The notes under the pieces are model-generated. The model was given only the letters and a program-made list of their open reading frames with translations. It was not told the DNA's origin and did not search any database. Of a stretch of 64,000 bases of DNA, positions 44,926 through 52,901 are shown one piece after another. A program made the translations under genes and the position numbers. The number at the start of each line of letters is the position of its first letter. The stretch's first letter is position 1. The DNA is from an uncultured Lachnospiraceae bacterium (GTDB lineage Bacteria > Bacillota > Clostridia > Lachnospirales > Lachnospiraceae), in the NCBI GenBank assembly GCA_902779395.1, contig CACZBK010000001.1:186001-250000 (forward strand), written 5' to 3'.

Positions 44926-45408
44926 ATGGGAAAGCGTATAGGTTATATAAGCTGGGATGAATATTTTATGGGCGTATCCACTCTTTCCGCCCAGCGTTCG
45001 AAGGATCCCAACACACAGGTAGGAGCCTGCATAGTAAGCAATGATAACAAGATACTTTCCATGGGATATAACGGTTTTCCGAACGGCGTAAGTGATGATG
45101 AATTTCCCTGGGAACGGAGTGGCGAAGAACTGGATACCAAGTATCCTTATGTAACTCACAGCGAATTAAACGCGATCCTTAATTATCGCGGCGGTTCCTT
45201 AGAAGGCACCAAACTGTATGTAACCCTTTTCCCCTGCAATGAATGCGCCAAGGCCATAATACAGGCAGGGATAAAAACCGTAGTTTATGCTGACGATAAA
45301 TATGACGGAACTCCTGCAAATACCGCTGCAAAAAGGCTCTTTAACGCAGCAGGTGTCCGTTATTACAGATATCAGGCCAGCGGAAAGAAGATAGAGATAG
45401 ATCTTTAA
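44926..45408 (+). CDS. comEB: Deoxycytidylate deaminase (ComEB-like)
   Basis: The protein has 160 residues. The zinc site is THSELNAIL (His and catalytic Glu) with FPCNECAKAIIQAG. The start RIGYISWDEYFMGVSTLSAQ, SKDPNTQVGAC and the GYNGFPNGVSDDEFPW segment are those of dCMP deaminases. It deaminates dCMP to dUMP to supply thymidylate. The name ComEB comes from its place in the Bacillus competence operon; no competence genes lie nearby here. A GAGGAGG site precedes the ATG. Confidence 0.95.
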   Translation: MGKRIGYISWDEYFMGVSTLSAQRSKDPNTQVGACIVSNDNKILSMGYNGFPNGVSDDEFPWERSGEELDTKYPYVTHSELNAILNYRGGSLEGTKLYVTLFPCNECAKAIIQAGIKTVVYADDKYDGTPANTAAKRLFNAAGVRYYRYQASGKKIEIDL

Positions 45409-45409
45409 T

Positions 45410-46624
45410 ATGACAGACAGGCAGGAAGCAAAAAAAAGAAGGCTGATACGCTTTTTTATATGTGCTCTTCTTCTCTTCTTTATCTGTAATGTCCCGGCCG
45501 ATGCCACTTCCGATACAAAGGAAAAAATGGAAGAGGCCGAGAAAAAGAAAGAAGAGAAAGAACAGGAACTGGCTCAGGCACAGCAGGATCTGTCCCGGAC
45601 CGAAGAAAAACTGGCAGATTTAAAAGTTGTTAAGAGCGACTATCAGGGTGAAATGATGGTCCTTAATGAAGAAATGCAGCTTGTGGCCGATCATCTGGCA
45701 GTACTCGAGACCAAGATAGATCTTAAACAACTCGAAATAGATACCACCAGAGAAGAACTCGATCAGGCCACCGCCCGCCGCATAAGCCAGTACGAGAGCA
45801 TGAAAGCCCGCATACGCTTTTTGTATGAAGGCGGTGCTACCAATTATGTCGAGCTTATGCTTACTGCGGATAACTTCGCTGATTTCTTAAACTATGCGGA
45901 ATACATGGACGATCTTCTGACATATGACAGGATGATGCTTGAAGAATACAAGCAGAACGAAGAAGAGATCACCCGCGCCGGGATCAAGCTGCAGGCTGAA
46001 ATGGATGAACTTGATGCCCTTAAGGAAGATGTCTTCAAACAGCAGGACCGCGTAAATGAGCTGATAGGCCAGACCGCAGTCCGCATAGCAAAAACAGAAG
46101 AGTCGATCGAAGAAGCCAATGCACAGGCCGATGCTTTTGAACAGGATGTTAACGAAAAGGTACAGGAAGTGGCCGATGCCACCGAAGAATACCGAAAGAT
46201 AAAAGAGAAATATGAAGAAGAGCTCCGTCTCTCCCGGCTGGCTGCCCAGTCAACCTGGAGAAACATCTCGGATGTTACCTTTGAAGAAGGCGACCGCTAT
46301 CTTCTGGCTAATCTTATCTACTGTGAAGCCGGCGGCGAACCCTATGAAGGTCAGGTAGCTGTAGGAGCAGTTGTAATAAACCGTGTGTTGAGTTCGGTAT
46401 ATCCCGATACCGTTACCGGAGTTATATATCAGCATCACCAGTTCTCACCCGTAGATTACGGTACCCTTGCCAATGCTCTTAATGTAAACAAAGCTACAGA
46501 CAGCTGTTACCGTGCTGCGGATGAAGCAATGGCCGGCAGGACCAATGTCGGAAACTGCGTATATTTCCGTACTCCCATCCCAGGCCTTGAAGGGATCAGG
46601 ATAGGCGGACATATTTTCTATTGA
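45410..46624 (+). CDS. Secreted coiled-coil protein with SleB-type cell wall hydrolase domain
   Basis: The protein has 404 residues. The signal peptide is basic then hydrophobic (KKRRLIRFFICALLLFFICN, ending near DAT at residue 34). A long coiled coil spans about residues 40-280 (EEAEKKKEEKEQELAQAQQD and similar), of the PcsB/CwlO kind. The C-terminal 120 residues are a SleB/Hydrolase_2 domain starting DRYLLANLIYCEAGGEPYEG (the Glu after Cys is the expected acid) with QFSPVDYGT. It is probably a septal or growth-linked muralytic enzyme regulated through its coiled coil rather than a spore-cortex enzyme, but that is inference. Confidence 0.88.
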   Translation: MTDRQEAKKRRLIRFFICALLLFFICNVPADATSDTKEKMEEAEKKKEEKEQELAQAQQDLSRTEEKLADLKVVKSDYQGEMMVLNEEMQLVADHLAVLETKIDLKQLEIDTTREELDQATARRISQYESMKARIRFLYEGGATNYVELMLTADNFADFLNYAEYMDDLLTYDRMMLEEYKQNEEEITRAGIKLQAEMDELDALKEDVFKQQDRVNELIGQTAVRIAKTEESIEEANAQADAFEQDVNEKVQEVADATEEYRKIKEKYEEELRLSRLAAQSTWRNISDVTFEEGDRYLLANLIYCEAGGEPYEGQVAVGAVVINRVLSSVYPDTVTGVIYQHHQFSPVDYGTLANALNVNKATDSCYRAADEAMAGRTNVGNCVYFRTPIPGLEGIRIGGHIFY

Positions 46625-46664
46625 TACAAATCAGACAAAGGCATACAAAACAGGAGGTAATGTA

Positions 46665-47159
46665 ATGGAAAACAACTATCCCCTTCTTTACCGCAAACGT
46701 CTTATCCCATTAGAGTGCGTTCCCTTAAAGGACGATACGATCCTGAAATGGGATGAAAACATCATCCTGACAAAATGGAATGCCTTAAAGCCCAAGAAAG
46801 ACCTGCACCATGGCTATTCCTGCTATTTTCTTAAGGAAGGCTATAAAGTCAGCAAGTTCTATACAGCAGACAACAGCCTGCTCTACTGGTACTGTGATAT
46901 AGTCGACTTTGAGAAGAGCACTGAAGAAGACGCCCTGATCGTTACGGATCTTCTGGCCGATGTTATAATATATCCGGACGGTTTCGTAAAGGTCGTAGAT
47001 ATCGATGAGATGGTGACCTGTCTTGATGAAGATCTGATAAGCCTTGAGCAGCTTAAAAACTCACTTACCCAGTTAGATAAACTGCTCAAGATAATATATG
47101 CCGATAAATTCGACACCCTGACTATACATATCGAAGAAGAAGAGAGAAAAAATCCCTGA
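46665..47159 (+). CDS. DUF402 family protein
   Basis: The protein has 164 residues. The compact domain has LLYWYCDIVDFEKS and ALIVTDLLADVIIYPDGFVK followed by VDIDEM, matching the DUF402 fold, whose studied members are nucleoside or nucleotide phosphatases. The substrate here is not established. An AGGAGGTAATGTA ribosome site precedes the ATG. The gene converges on pyrC with no spacer: the two stop codons abut to make the palindrome TGATCA. Confidence 0.85.
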   Translation: MENNYPLLYRKRLIPLECVPLKDDTILKWDENIILTKWNALKPKKDLHHGYSCYFLKEGYKVSKFYTADNSLLYWYCDIVDFEKSTEEDALIVTDLLADVIIYPDGFVKVVDIDEMVTCLDEDLISLEQLKNSLTQLDKLLKIIYADKFDTLTIHIEEEERKNP

Positions 47160-48431
47160 TCAGCCCTCCGCGGCTTCGTAAGCGATCTCTCCCCTGCAGA
47201 TGGTATATCTTACTCTGCCTTTAAGCTCCTGCCCTGTGAAGGGAGTATTGGAGGATTTTGATGCATAGTTCCCGGCTGTCCATTTCTCTAAAGGATCGTA
47301 GATCACTATATCCGCATCCGATCCCTCACTTATTATCCCTGCTTTCAATCCGTACAGACGTGCAGGATTTAAGCTCATGCATTTTATGAGCTGTTCTTCA
47401 TTCATATATCCGCCATCCACCAGTACCATATTCGCTAATGCCAGTGCGGTCTCAAGACCTATGATGCCGCTGGGTGCTTCCGTTATGCCCTTTGCCTTTT
47501 CTTCGGCGCTATGGGGGGCATGATCTGTGGCTATCATCTCTATGGTACCGTCTGCAAGCCCCTGTATGATAGCCAGCCTGTCTTCTTCGGTACGCAGAGG
47601 CGGGTTCATTTTTGCCATGGTCCCGTACTTAATGGCAGCCTCTTCAGTCAGTGTAAAGTGATGGGGCGTCGCTTCGGCGTGGATGTTCGAAGCCTTAAGC
47701 CTGGCCTTTCTTACCAGCTCTACGCCTTCCCTGGTGCTGATATGCTGTATATCTATATCTGCTCCGGTCTTAAGCGCCAGTTCTATATCCCTTTCTATCA
47801 TGGATATCTCGGCCATACGGTCGGCACCGCCTATTCCGTAATGTTCGGACGCTGCGCCTTTATTGTATCCGGGAGTAGCTATATACTCAGGATCCTCTTC
47901 ATGAAAGCTTATGGGCATTTTAAGTCCGGCAGCCTGTTCCATGGCCTGCTCTGTAAGCGCTGCATTCATTATGGGTTTACCGTCATCCGTAAATCCCACA
48001 GCTCCCGCTTCCTTCATAGCCTGCATATCCACAAGACTCTCACCCTTCATCCCGATCGTCACATTGGCACAGGCGTATACTTTTATCGCTGTTTCCCTGC
48101 CCTTATCCAGCATGGATCTTATCACTCCGGGGCTGTCAACTGCGGGTATGGTATTAGCCATCATTACCACAGACGTATAACCTCCGGCTGCTGCCGAAGC
48201 CGCCCCCGTATAGATATCTTCCTTCCAGGTCTGACCCGGATCCCTGAAGTGTACATGCACATCCACAAATCCCGGTGCCACGATACAGCCTCCGGCATCA
48301 ATGATACGGTCTGCTCCGTCCCTGATACCAGCTGCGATCCGCTCCACCTTTCCATCCTTTATAAGGATATCCAGAGCGCCGCCCGATCCTGCAGGATTAA
48401 CCAGTTTTCCATTTTTTATAAGTGTTTTCAT
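47160..48431 (-). CDS. pyrC: Dihydroorotase
   Basis: The protein has 423 residues, class I. Metal ligands are in DVHVHFRDPGQTWKED near residue 58, FHEEDPE and later ATDHAPHSAEEKAKG. The lid and substrate segments (AKMNPPLRTEEDRLAI, SLNPARLYGLKAGII) are intact. It cyclises carbamoyl aspartate in pyrimidine synthesis. No ribosome binding site is visible: a promoter ends 7 bases before the ATG (48439-48467), which suggests a leaderless mRNA. Other pyr genes are absent from the window. Confidence 0.96.
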   Translation of the reverse strand: MKTLIKNGKLVNPAGSGGALDILIKDGKVERIAAGIRDGADRIIDAGGCIVAPGFVDVHVHFRDPGQTWKEDIYTGAASAAAGGYTSVVMMANTIPAVDSPGVIRSMLDKGRETAIKVYACANVTIGMKGESLVDMQAMKEAGAVGFTDDGKPIMNAALTEQAMEQAAGLKMPISFHEEDPEYIATPGYNKGAASEHYGIGGADRMAEISMIERDIELALKTGADIDIQHISTREGVELVRKARLKASNIHAEATPHHFTLTEEAAIKYGTMAKMNPPLRTEEDRLAIIQGLADGTIEMIATDHAPHSAEEKAKGITEAPSGIIGLETALALANMVLVDGGYMNEEQLIKCMSLNPARLYGLKAGIISEGSDADIVIYDPLEKWTAGNYASKSSNTPFTGQELKGRVRYTICRGEIAYEAAEG

Positions 48432-48438
48432 GTGATAG

Positions 48439-48467
48439 ATTTTAGCCTAAATATATGCATTTTTCAA
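48439..48467 (-). promoter_or_regulatory. Promoter of pyrC, implying a leaderless mRNA
   Basis: On the minus strand a -35 TTGAAA (48462-48467), a 17-base spacer and a -10 TAAAAT (48439-48444). Only seven bases (CTATCAC) separate the -10 from the ATG at 48431, so the first transcribed base should be at or next to the start codon. Confidence 0.7.
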
Positions 48468-48478
48468 TATGAAATCCC

Positions 48479-49684
48479 TTAATGATAACTAAACTTCACC
48501 CGCCCTATCCCTATCTCATCTTCTTTCTCAAGCATCACCTGCTCCTCTGCTTCAAGCTGTACACCGTTTATGAATGTCCCGTTTGTTGAGTGGCAATCCT
48601 GTATGTACGGGTGTCCGTTCTGCATGAATATCCGGGCATGTATGCGTGATACCGAGTTATCGGCAAGCGGAAGATCCACACAGTTTTTTACTTTCCCTAT
48701 GGTAAAAGGAAATTTCTCTATCATGATCTGCCTGCCTTTATTCTTTTCCACCAGCATATTCTTTAACGGTTCATCACTCCGGCCCACAAAAACGGTTTTT
48801 CCGTAATCATCATCTTCGGTATCGATCACTTCCATATCCTCAAAGGCTTCGGAAAAATCCGGAACGCTCAGTACCGGTTCTGCATCCTTCTTGCGATCCT
48901 TCTTAGGCGCCTTTTTCTCTGTCTTTTCTTTTTTATCCTTTGTCCTGCTCCCAAAGATGCGTGTAAATAACCCCTGTCTTCTCTCATTTTCTTCTTCCTC
49001 CTCTTCATCGATGATATCTGTATCATTCCCAAACGTATTCATCGGAACTATCGCTTCGTGATCGTTGTTTACGCTTATGTCCTCAACCATATAAACAGCC
49101 TTTGTCCCTGTTGCTTTTTTCACCGGTACTGTCTGATCGGCTATCAGCTTTTCAATATCCCCAAGAACACAGTTCTCGTTTTTTGCCGCTTTATATAAAC
49201 GATAGGTCCACATAGCCGATGTAGGATCACTCTGGTCTATATGCTCCATAAGGTATTCCATCAGGACCAGAAATCTCTCCTGCATGCCGCTGCCGCTCCA
49301 TGGCAGGTAGAGTGCACAGGGCTTTAAACTTTCCGGATCAACAAACAGATATTCCGGATCCAGTATCAGCGCCCCTTCGCTGAGCATGTATTCCTGGATG
49401 GATTTGAAGATTTCGGTAACACCCTGCAAAAGTCTTGCAGCATCGGCTTTTTTGATCTCTTTGTGATCAAATATCCTGTTTAACGGCTGCATGGAACTGA
49501 TCTCAAAATATATCTGCTGCCTGCCCTCGTTCATGCGTCTGACAGCCTTCAGCAAGCCGGGTATGCTGTTTTCGAGCATCATGATAAGGCGGTAGTCATT
49601 TTCATATCCTTCTTTCAGTTCCGCCACAAGATAGTTATGGTCCATGCTCTTTCTGTACTGCAGCTCAGGTACTTTTAAATCCAT
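48479..49684 (-). CDS. FHA domain protein with DUF6382 N-terminal domain, Tad locus
   Basis: The protein has 401 residues. Residues 1-180 match the DUF6382 pattern (LVAELKEGYENDYRLIMML, EGALILDPEYLFVDPE). A charged linker (EEEEENERRQG, many Lys) follows, and the last 100 residues form an FHA domain with DNSVSRIHARIFMQNG and CHSTNGTFINGV, the Arg/Ser/His and Asn residues that hold phosphothreonine. Such proteins often close Tad loci in Clostridia. They may connect a Ser/Thr kinase to the secretion machine, but no kinase is encoded here. It starts 3 bases after the last tadE-like gene. Confidence 0.85.
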   Translation of the reverse strand: MDLKVPELQYRKSMDHNYLVAELKEGYENDYRLIMMLENSIPGLLKAVRRMNEGRQQIYFEISSMQPLNRIFDHKEIKKADAARLLQGVTEIFKSIQEYMLSEGALILDPEYLFVDPESLKPCALYLPWSGSGMQERFLVLMEYLMEHIDQSDPTSAMWTYRLYKAAKNENCVLGDIEKLIADQTVPVKKATGTKAVYMVEDISVNNDHEAIVPMNTFGNDTDIIDEEEEEENERRQGLFTRIFGSRTKDKKEKTEKKAPKKDRKKDAEPVLSVPDFSEAFEDMEVIDTEDDDYGKTVFVGRSDEPLKNMLVEKNKGRQIMIEKFPFTIGKVKNCVDLPLADNSVSRIHARIFMQNGHPYIQDCHSTNGTFINGVQLEAEEQVMLEKEDEIGIGRVKFSYH

Positions 49685-49687
49685 GTC

Positions 49688-50122
49688 TCATCCTCCTGTG
49701 ATATTATGCCCGGCACGCACTGTCATTGCCTCTTTTAACCTCGGAGACTTTCGTGTGACCTCCACTTTCCATTCAAAAGGCTTTATATCTCCGAAATCCG
49801 GTAAGACAGGCGCTCTCATCCTGCCTGTATATGTAGCTTTTACATCAGCAAGATCCACACTCACGTTTAAAGAACCTTCCTCCATCATCACCATACGGGC
49901 ATTTAAAAGTTCCGCAGCCTTGTCCTTTGCCAGCTTCAATATCTCTTCATTCTCTGCCTCGGCCTGCCTTGCTGCCTGTATCACTGCTACAGACAGGGCA
50001 TAATCCGCAGCCGTTCTGTTATAAAGCAGTATACCGCTCCATACTATCAGCATACTTATCGCCAGACACAGCGGGATGATCACCACCGCCTCTATCGTCA
50101 TCATTGCATTTACTCTCTTCAT
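49688..50122 (-). CDS. tadE: TadE-like minor pilin
   Basis: The protein has 144 residues from the ATG at 50122 (a GTG at 50134 is in frame). It starts MKRVNAMMTIEAVVIIPLCL, a class III prepilin-like leader with Glu near position +5 of the mature protein, followed by one hydrophobic helix and a soluble part (YALSVAVIQAARQAEAENEE). TadE proteins are minor pseudopilins cleaved by the prepilin peptidase and needed for Flp pilus assembly. It overlaps the end of the small peptidase gene if the GTG start is used. Confidence 0.8.
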   Translation of the reverse strand: MKRVNAMMTIEAVVIIPLCLAISMLIVWSGILLYNRTAADYALSVAVIQAARQAEAENEEILKLAKDKAAELLNARMVMMEEGSLNVSVDLADVKATYTGRMRAPVLPDFGDIKPFEWKVEVTRKSPRLKEAMTVRAGHNITGG

Positions 50123-50126
50123 ATCA

Positions 50127-50555
50127 TCAAACACCCCCGTTTAAAAATATGCGTAATCTGAATAATATAAAACCCGCCAACAAAAATGGTATGAAAGGAA
50201 GAGTGTCCTTTTTTCCGGCGTGCCTGAGTGCTATCAGTAATACAGATGCCACAGCCGCCAGCAGCATGGAATACATCATCAGTTCCCCACCGTCACGCAG
50301 ACCATACATAGCTCCCAATACCAGCAGCATCACACCGTCTGCCATTCCCACACAATCACTCAGTTTTCCGGCTATCAGTAATACAACTCCCGGTATCAAT
50401 CCTAACAGTATCTCTCCGGCTTCACCAAAATACAGAAATGTCATCACCAGACTCCCCGCTGCAGCAATGATCAGATATGCCACGGGTACGCTCTTTTTTC
50501 TTATATCCATCACACTTCCTCCCAAAAGGATCAGTGCGGTCCATATCTCTTTCAT
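50127..50555 (-). CDS. Second prepilin peptidase-like protein (A24 family)
   Basis: The protein has 142 residues and about five helices. The two family aspartates are visible in GGSVMDIRKKSVP and VGMADGVMLLV, although the second motif reads GMADG where G-x-G-D is typical. It should cleave the leader peptides of pilin or TadE-like proteins at the membrane. It is the second such protein in this locus; the first is at 57306-57725. The pair may have divided specificity, since this one lies among the TadE genes. A GGAGGAG site precedes the ATG. Confidence 0.75.
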   Translation of the reverse strand: MKEIWTALILLGGSVMDIRKKSVPVAYLIIAAAGSLVMTFLYFGEAGEILLGLIPGVVLLIAGKLSDCVGMADGVMLLVLGAMYGLRDGGELMMYSMLLAAVASVLLIALRHAGKKDTLPFIPFLLAGFILFRLRIFLNGGV

Positions 50556-50564
50556 CCGCTCCTC

Positions 50565-51203
50565 CTACCTGTATGAGACTGCACATCTGCTGCACAGTCT
50601 TTTATCACCCACCTGTGAAAGCGGTATCTCATAGACAGTACGTTTCAGTCCGCTGCAGCTTAATGATGCATGATAACGATCTCCCTCATCGGTGATGAAT
50701 ACCGTACCGCTGCCTCCTCCGCATTTCTCGCACCTTTTATACTTTCCTCCGCCGTTATTACGCTCATTATCTATATTTTTGCTGTCCGCCGGCCTTATCT
50801 TAAAATCCAGATGCGTACAGCTGCGGCTCAGATGATATACATTGCCGTTCTCCGCTACATATACTATAGGATCTTCCATGCTTCCCTTTTCCTCCCCTGT
50901 TCCGCTTCCAAGCTTATATCCTGTCCAGGGATGTGCCCTGGCCCTTATCATGGAAAGCTGTGCGGGCAGACCGAAAACATTGCATCTCGGTTCAAAACTA
51001 TAAGGTTCCATAAGATCCACCATGGTATCAAGAGGGGAAAACAGTGCCACGCTTTTTGCTGTACGGCTTAAGGAAAAATCCCTTTCCATAGTCCCCTGCA
51101 TCATTTCTAAGATCGATATCAGACTTATGAAAAAAAACATATAGAGCGGTAATACCACCGAAGCTTCCAGAGTAAGGCTTGCTCTTTCCGGCTTTTTAGC
51201 CAT
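50565..51203 (-). CDS. TadE-like pseudopilin with tandem YH/Cys repeats
   Basis: The protein has 212 residues from the ATG at 51203, chosen by the AGGAGG site. Residues about 8-40 are a pseudopilin-type segment (ASLTLEASVVLPLYMFF) with the Glu of TadE leaders. The last 99 residues hold two similar repeats. The first is VYVAENGNVYHLSRSCTHL with a later KRCEKC; the second is VFITDEGDRYHASLSCSGL with RLCSRC. Each thus has one YH-x3-SC unit and one CxxC, suggesting two small zinc sites or disulfide-linked knots on the cell surface. This is not a usual TadE feature. The gene overlaps the DUF5702 gene by 8 bases. Confidence 0.7.
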   Translation of the reverse strand: MAKKPERASLTLEASVVLPLYMFFFISLISILEMMQGTMERDFSLSRTAKSVALFSPLDTMVDLMEPYSFEPRCNVFGLPAQLSMIRARAHPWTGYKLGSGTGEEKGSMEDPIVYVAENGNVYHLSRSCTHLDFKIRPADSKNIDNERNNGGGKYKRCEKCGGGSGTVFITDEGDRYHASLSCSGLKRTVYEIPLSQVGDKRLCSRCAVSYR

Positions 51204-52650
51204 ATCGAAACCTCCTTTCCATAAAAAAGCTGTATCCGTATCTGCTCCTGAATACCATCTGCACACAGGCTCCGGCTATACAGTTATCCAGACAAAAATC
51301 CTCATATCCGTCCACAAGCCTTATGTCCATCTCAACGATATCCATACAGCGCGCTGTCTTAAGATCCAGTGGTTCTAAGAACAGTATCATCCGAAGATAG
51401 TCCTTGTAATCCTGCCCTTCACCTCCGGCATCCGCGTCAAAATCCATCATAAGGGCCCTCTGGATAGTCAGATTCCAATCCTCCTTTTTTTTGATCAGAG
51501 GTACCCTGCCTCCGTTAAACAGTCTTTTAAGGTCAAATATAGTCTCTGCATATATCCATGCACACTCTATCAGTGCCTGAAAAGCTCCTGCAGCTTCCGG
51601 AAGTGCGATCACAAAAGAAAGAGCTTCAGCTATACCTTTAGCTATCTGCTTTTTTTCCTCATCAGCATAAAATGCCATAATATTAGAACCGCCCCTTATT
51701 GCAAAAAGCTCCGCAGCAACAAAATTCAGATTATCCCTGTCATTGTCCTTACCCCCTATCACATATTCCGCTTCATAACTTAAACGGCTTCCTTCTTTTA
51801 GCTCACGGTAATTACCGCACTTTTCCAGAATATATTCGTTAAACAGTATCTGTTCAGGCAGGCTGTCATGAGGTTTCCAGTCTTCACACATGCCGTCTCC
51901 GTTGATCAGATTTCTTTTAGATGCATAACAGGATAAATCTGCCGATGCTCCCGATATCTCTCCCTTTATCACCTGCGAAAGAAGAAAACCTTTACTTGCT
52001 GCCACCACTTTTGAAGCCGGATCATCTTTTTTAGGCGGTGTCCATGGCTTCTCATTTCCTTCTTCATCGTACTCCGGCTCCGGTTTGGGATAGACTATGG
52101 CATCCACTTCTCCCTGTGCATTTTGAAGATCGCCGGACACATCCGAATTATGAAATTCTTCTCCTGCCGAGGTTTCTACCATATCCTGTATATCCGCTAT
52201 ATATGCGATCCCGTATTTTTCAAGCATGTAACTCATGGCCATATATCTGAATACCGCCCCCTTTTCATCTGTTGCCCGGTTTACCGCTACAGCCTCGGAT
52301 GATTCAAGACTCAGTCTTGTCAGATCTTTGCATCCGGGTATCAATAATCCTTTATCCGGTTTGATATTGTATTTCAGAAAACCGTCCAGATGATCCAGCA
52401 TCTTGTCGACAGAACCGCTCCCGCCGTCATACATCGTATCTACAAACAGAAGATCATATCTGTCAAATAAAGCTTTGTTGTATTCTGCCAGGACAGAGTC
52501 CATGGAAAGGTCCGCAGCGCATTCAAGCCGTAGCTTGATAGCATTGACCCTGGCAGATTCCATCATTGTGACTATCAGCGGTATAAGGACCGCCATCATC
52601 ATTGCAAGATATACACTTATCGCACCTTTCCTGTTTTTCATCATTTTCAT
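51196..52650 (-). CDS. DUF5702 protein of Tad loci (TadG-like)
   Basis: The protein has 484 residues. It starts with NRKGAISVYLAMMMAVLIPL and SARVNAIKLRLECAADLSMD, a pseudopilin-like helix followed by the DUF5702 pattern of clostridial Tad loci. The rest is a large extracellular region with Asp-rich stretches (EPEYDEEGNEKPW) and no catalytic motif that I recognise. It is probably a minor pilus component or assembly factor comparable to TadG. A strong AGGAGGAG site lies before the ATG. The downstream gene overlaps by 8 bases. Confidence 0.75.
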   Translation of the reverse strand: MKMMKNRKGAISVYLAMMMAVLIPLIVTMMESARVNAIKLRLECAADLSMDSVLAEYNKALFDRYDLLFVDTMYDGGSGSVDKMLDHLDGFLKYNIKPDKGLLIPGCKDLTRLSLESSEAVAVNRATDEKGAVFRYMAMSYMLEKYGIAYIADIQDMVETSAGEEFHNSDVSGDLQNAQGEVDAIVYPKPEPEYDEEGNEKPWTPPKKDDPASKVVAASKGFLLSQVIKGEISGASADLSCYASKRNLINGDGMCEDWKPHDSLPEQILFNEYILEKCGNYRELKEGSRLSYEAEYVIGGKDNDRDNLNFVAAELFAIRGGSNIMAFYADEEKKQIAKGIAEALSFVIALPEAAGAFQALIECAWIYAETIFDLKRLFNGGRVPLIKKKEDWNLTIQRALMMDFDADAGGEGQDYKDYLRMILFLEPLDLKTARCMDIVEMDIRLVDGYEDFCLDNCIAGACVQMVFRSRYGYSFFMERRFRYG

Positions 52651-52670
52651 GGACTCCTCCTGATCCCTTA

Positions 52671-52853
52671 TTATTTAGCTACTTCTGCTGATTTTGTTAC
52701 TATGCTGTCAAAAAGCTCGTTGACTATCTCAGTTATCTGTTTTTTGAATATGAGTACGAGACCGACCAGCACCACGATTATCAGTATCACCTCAACGGTA
52801 CCCATACCGGCATCATCCCTGACATATTCCTTCAGTCCTTTCCAAAGTCCCAT
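52671..52853 (-). CDS. flp: Flp1-type major pilin
   Basis: The protein has 60 residues. The leader MGLWKGLKEYVRDDAG is followed by the cleavage region and hydrophobic helix MGTVEVILIIVVLVGLVLI, with Glu at position +5 after the Gly/Met cut. The C-terminal part is helical (ITEIVNELFDSIVTKSAEV). This is the standard layout of Flp1-family type IVb pilin. Only one pilin gene is visible. The ribosome site (GGAGG) is strong, as expected for the most abundant product of the locus. It lies between tadC and the DUF5702 gene. Confidence 0.9.
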   Translation of the reverse strand: MGLWKGLKEYVRDDAGMGTVEVILIIVVLVGLVLIFKKQITEIVNELFDSIVTKSAEVAK

Positions 52854-52901
52854 CGTTCTACCTCCTTTCTCCGCTGTATATTTTCCCCCGTCCCCGCTTC
52901 C

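Noticed and set aside
47511-48482. 323-codon open frame on the plus strand
   Set aside because: Antisense shadow of pyrC, which has all its metal ligands; the plus frame has no start signals.
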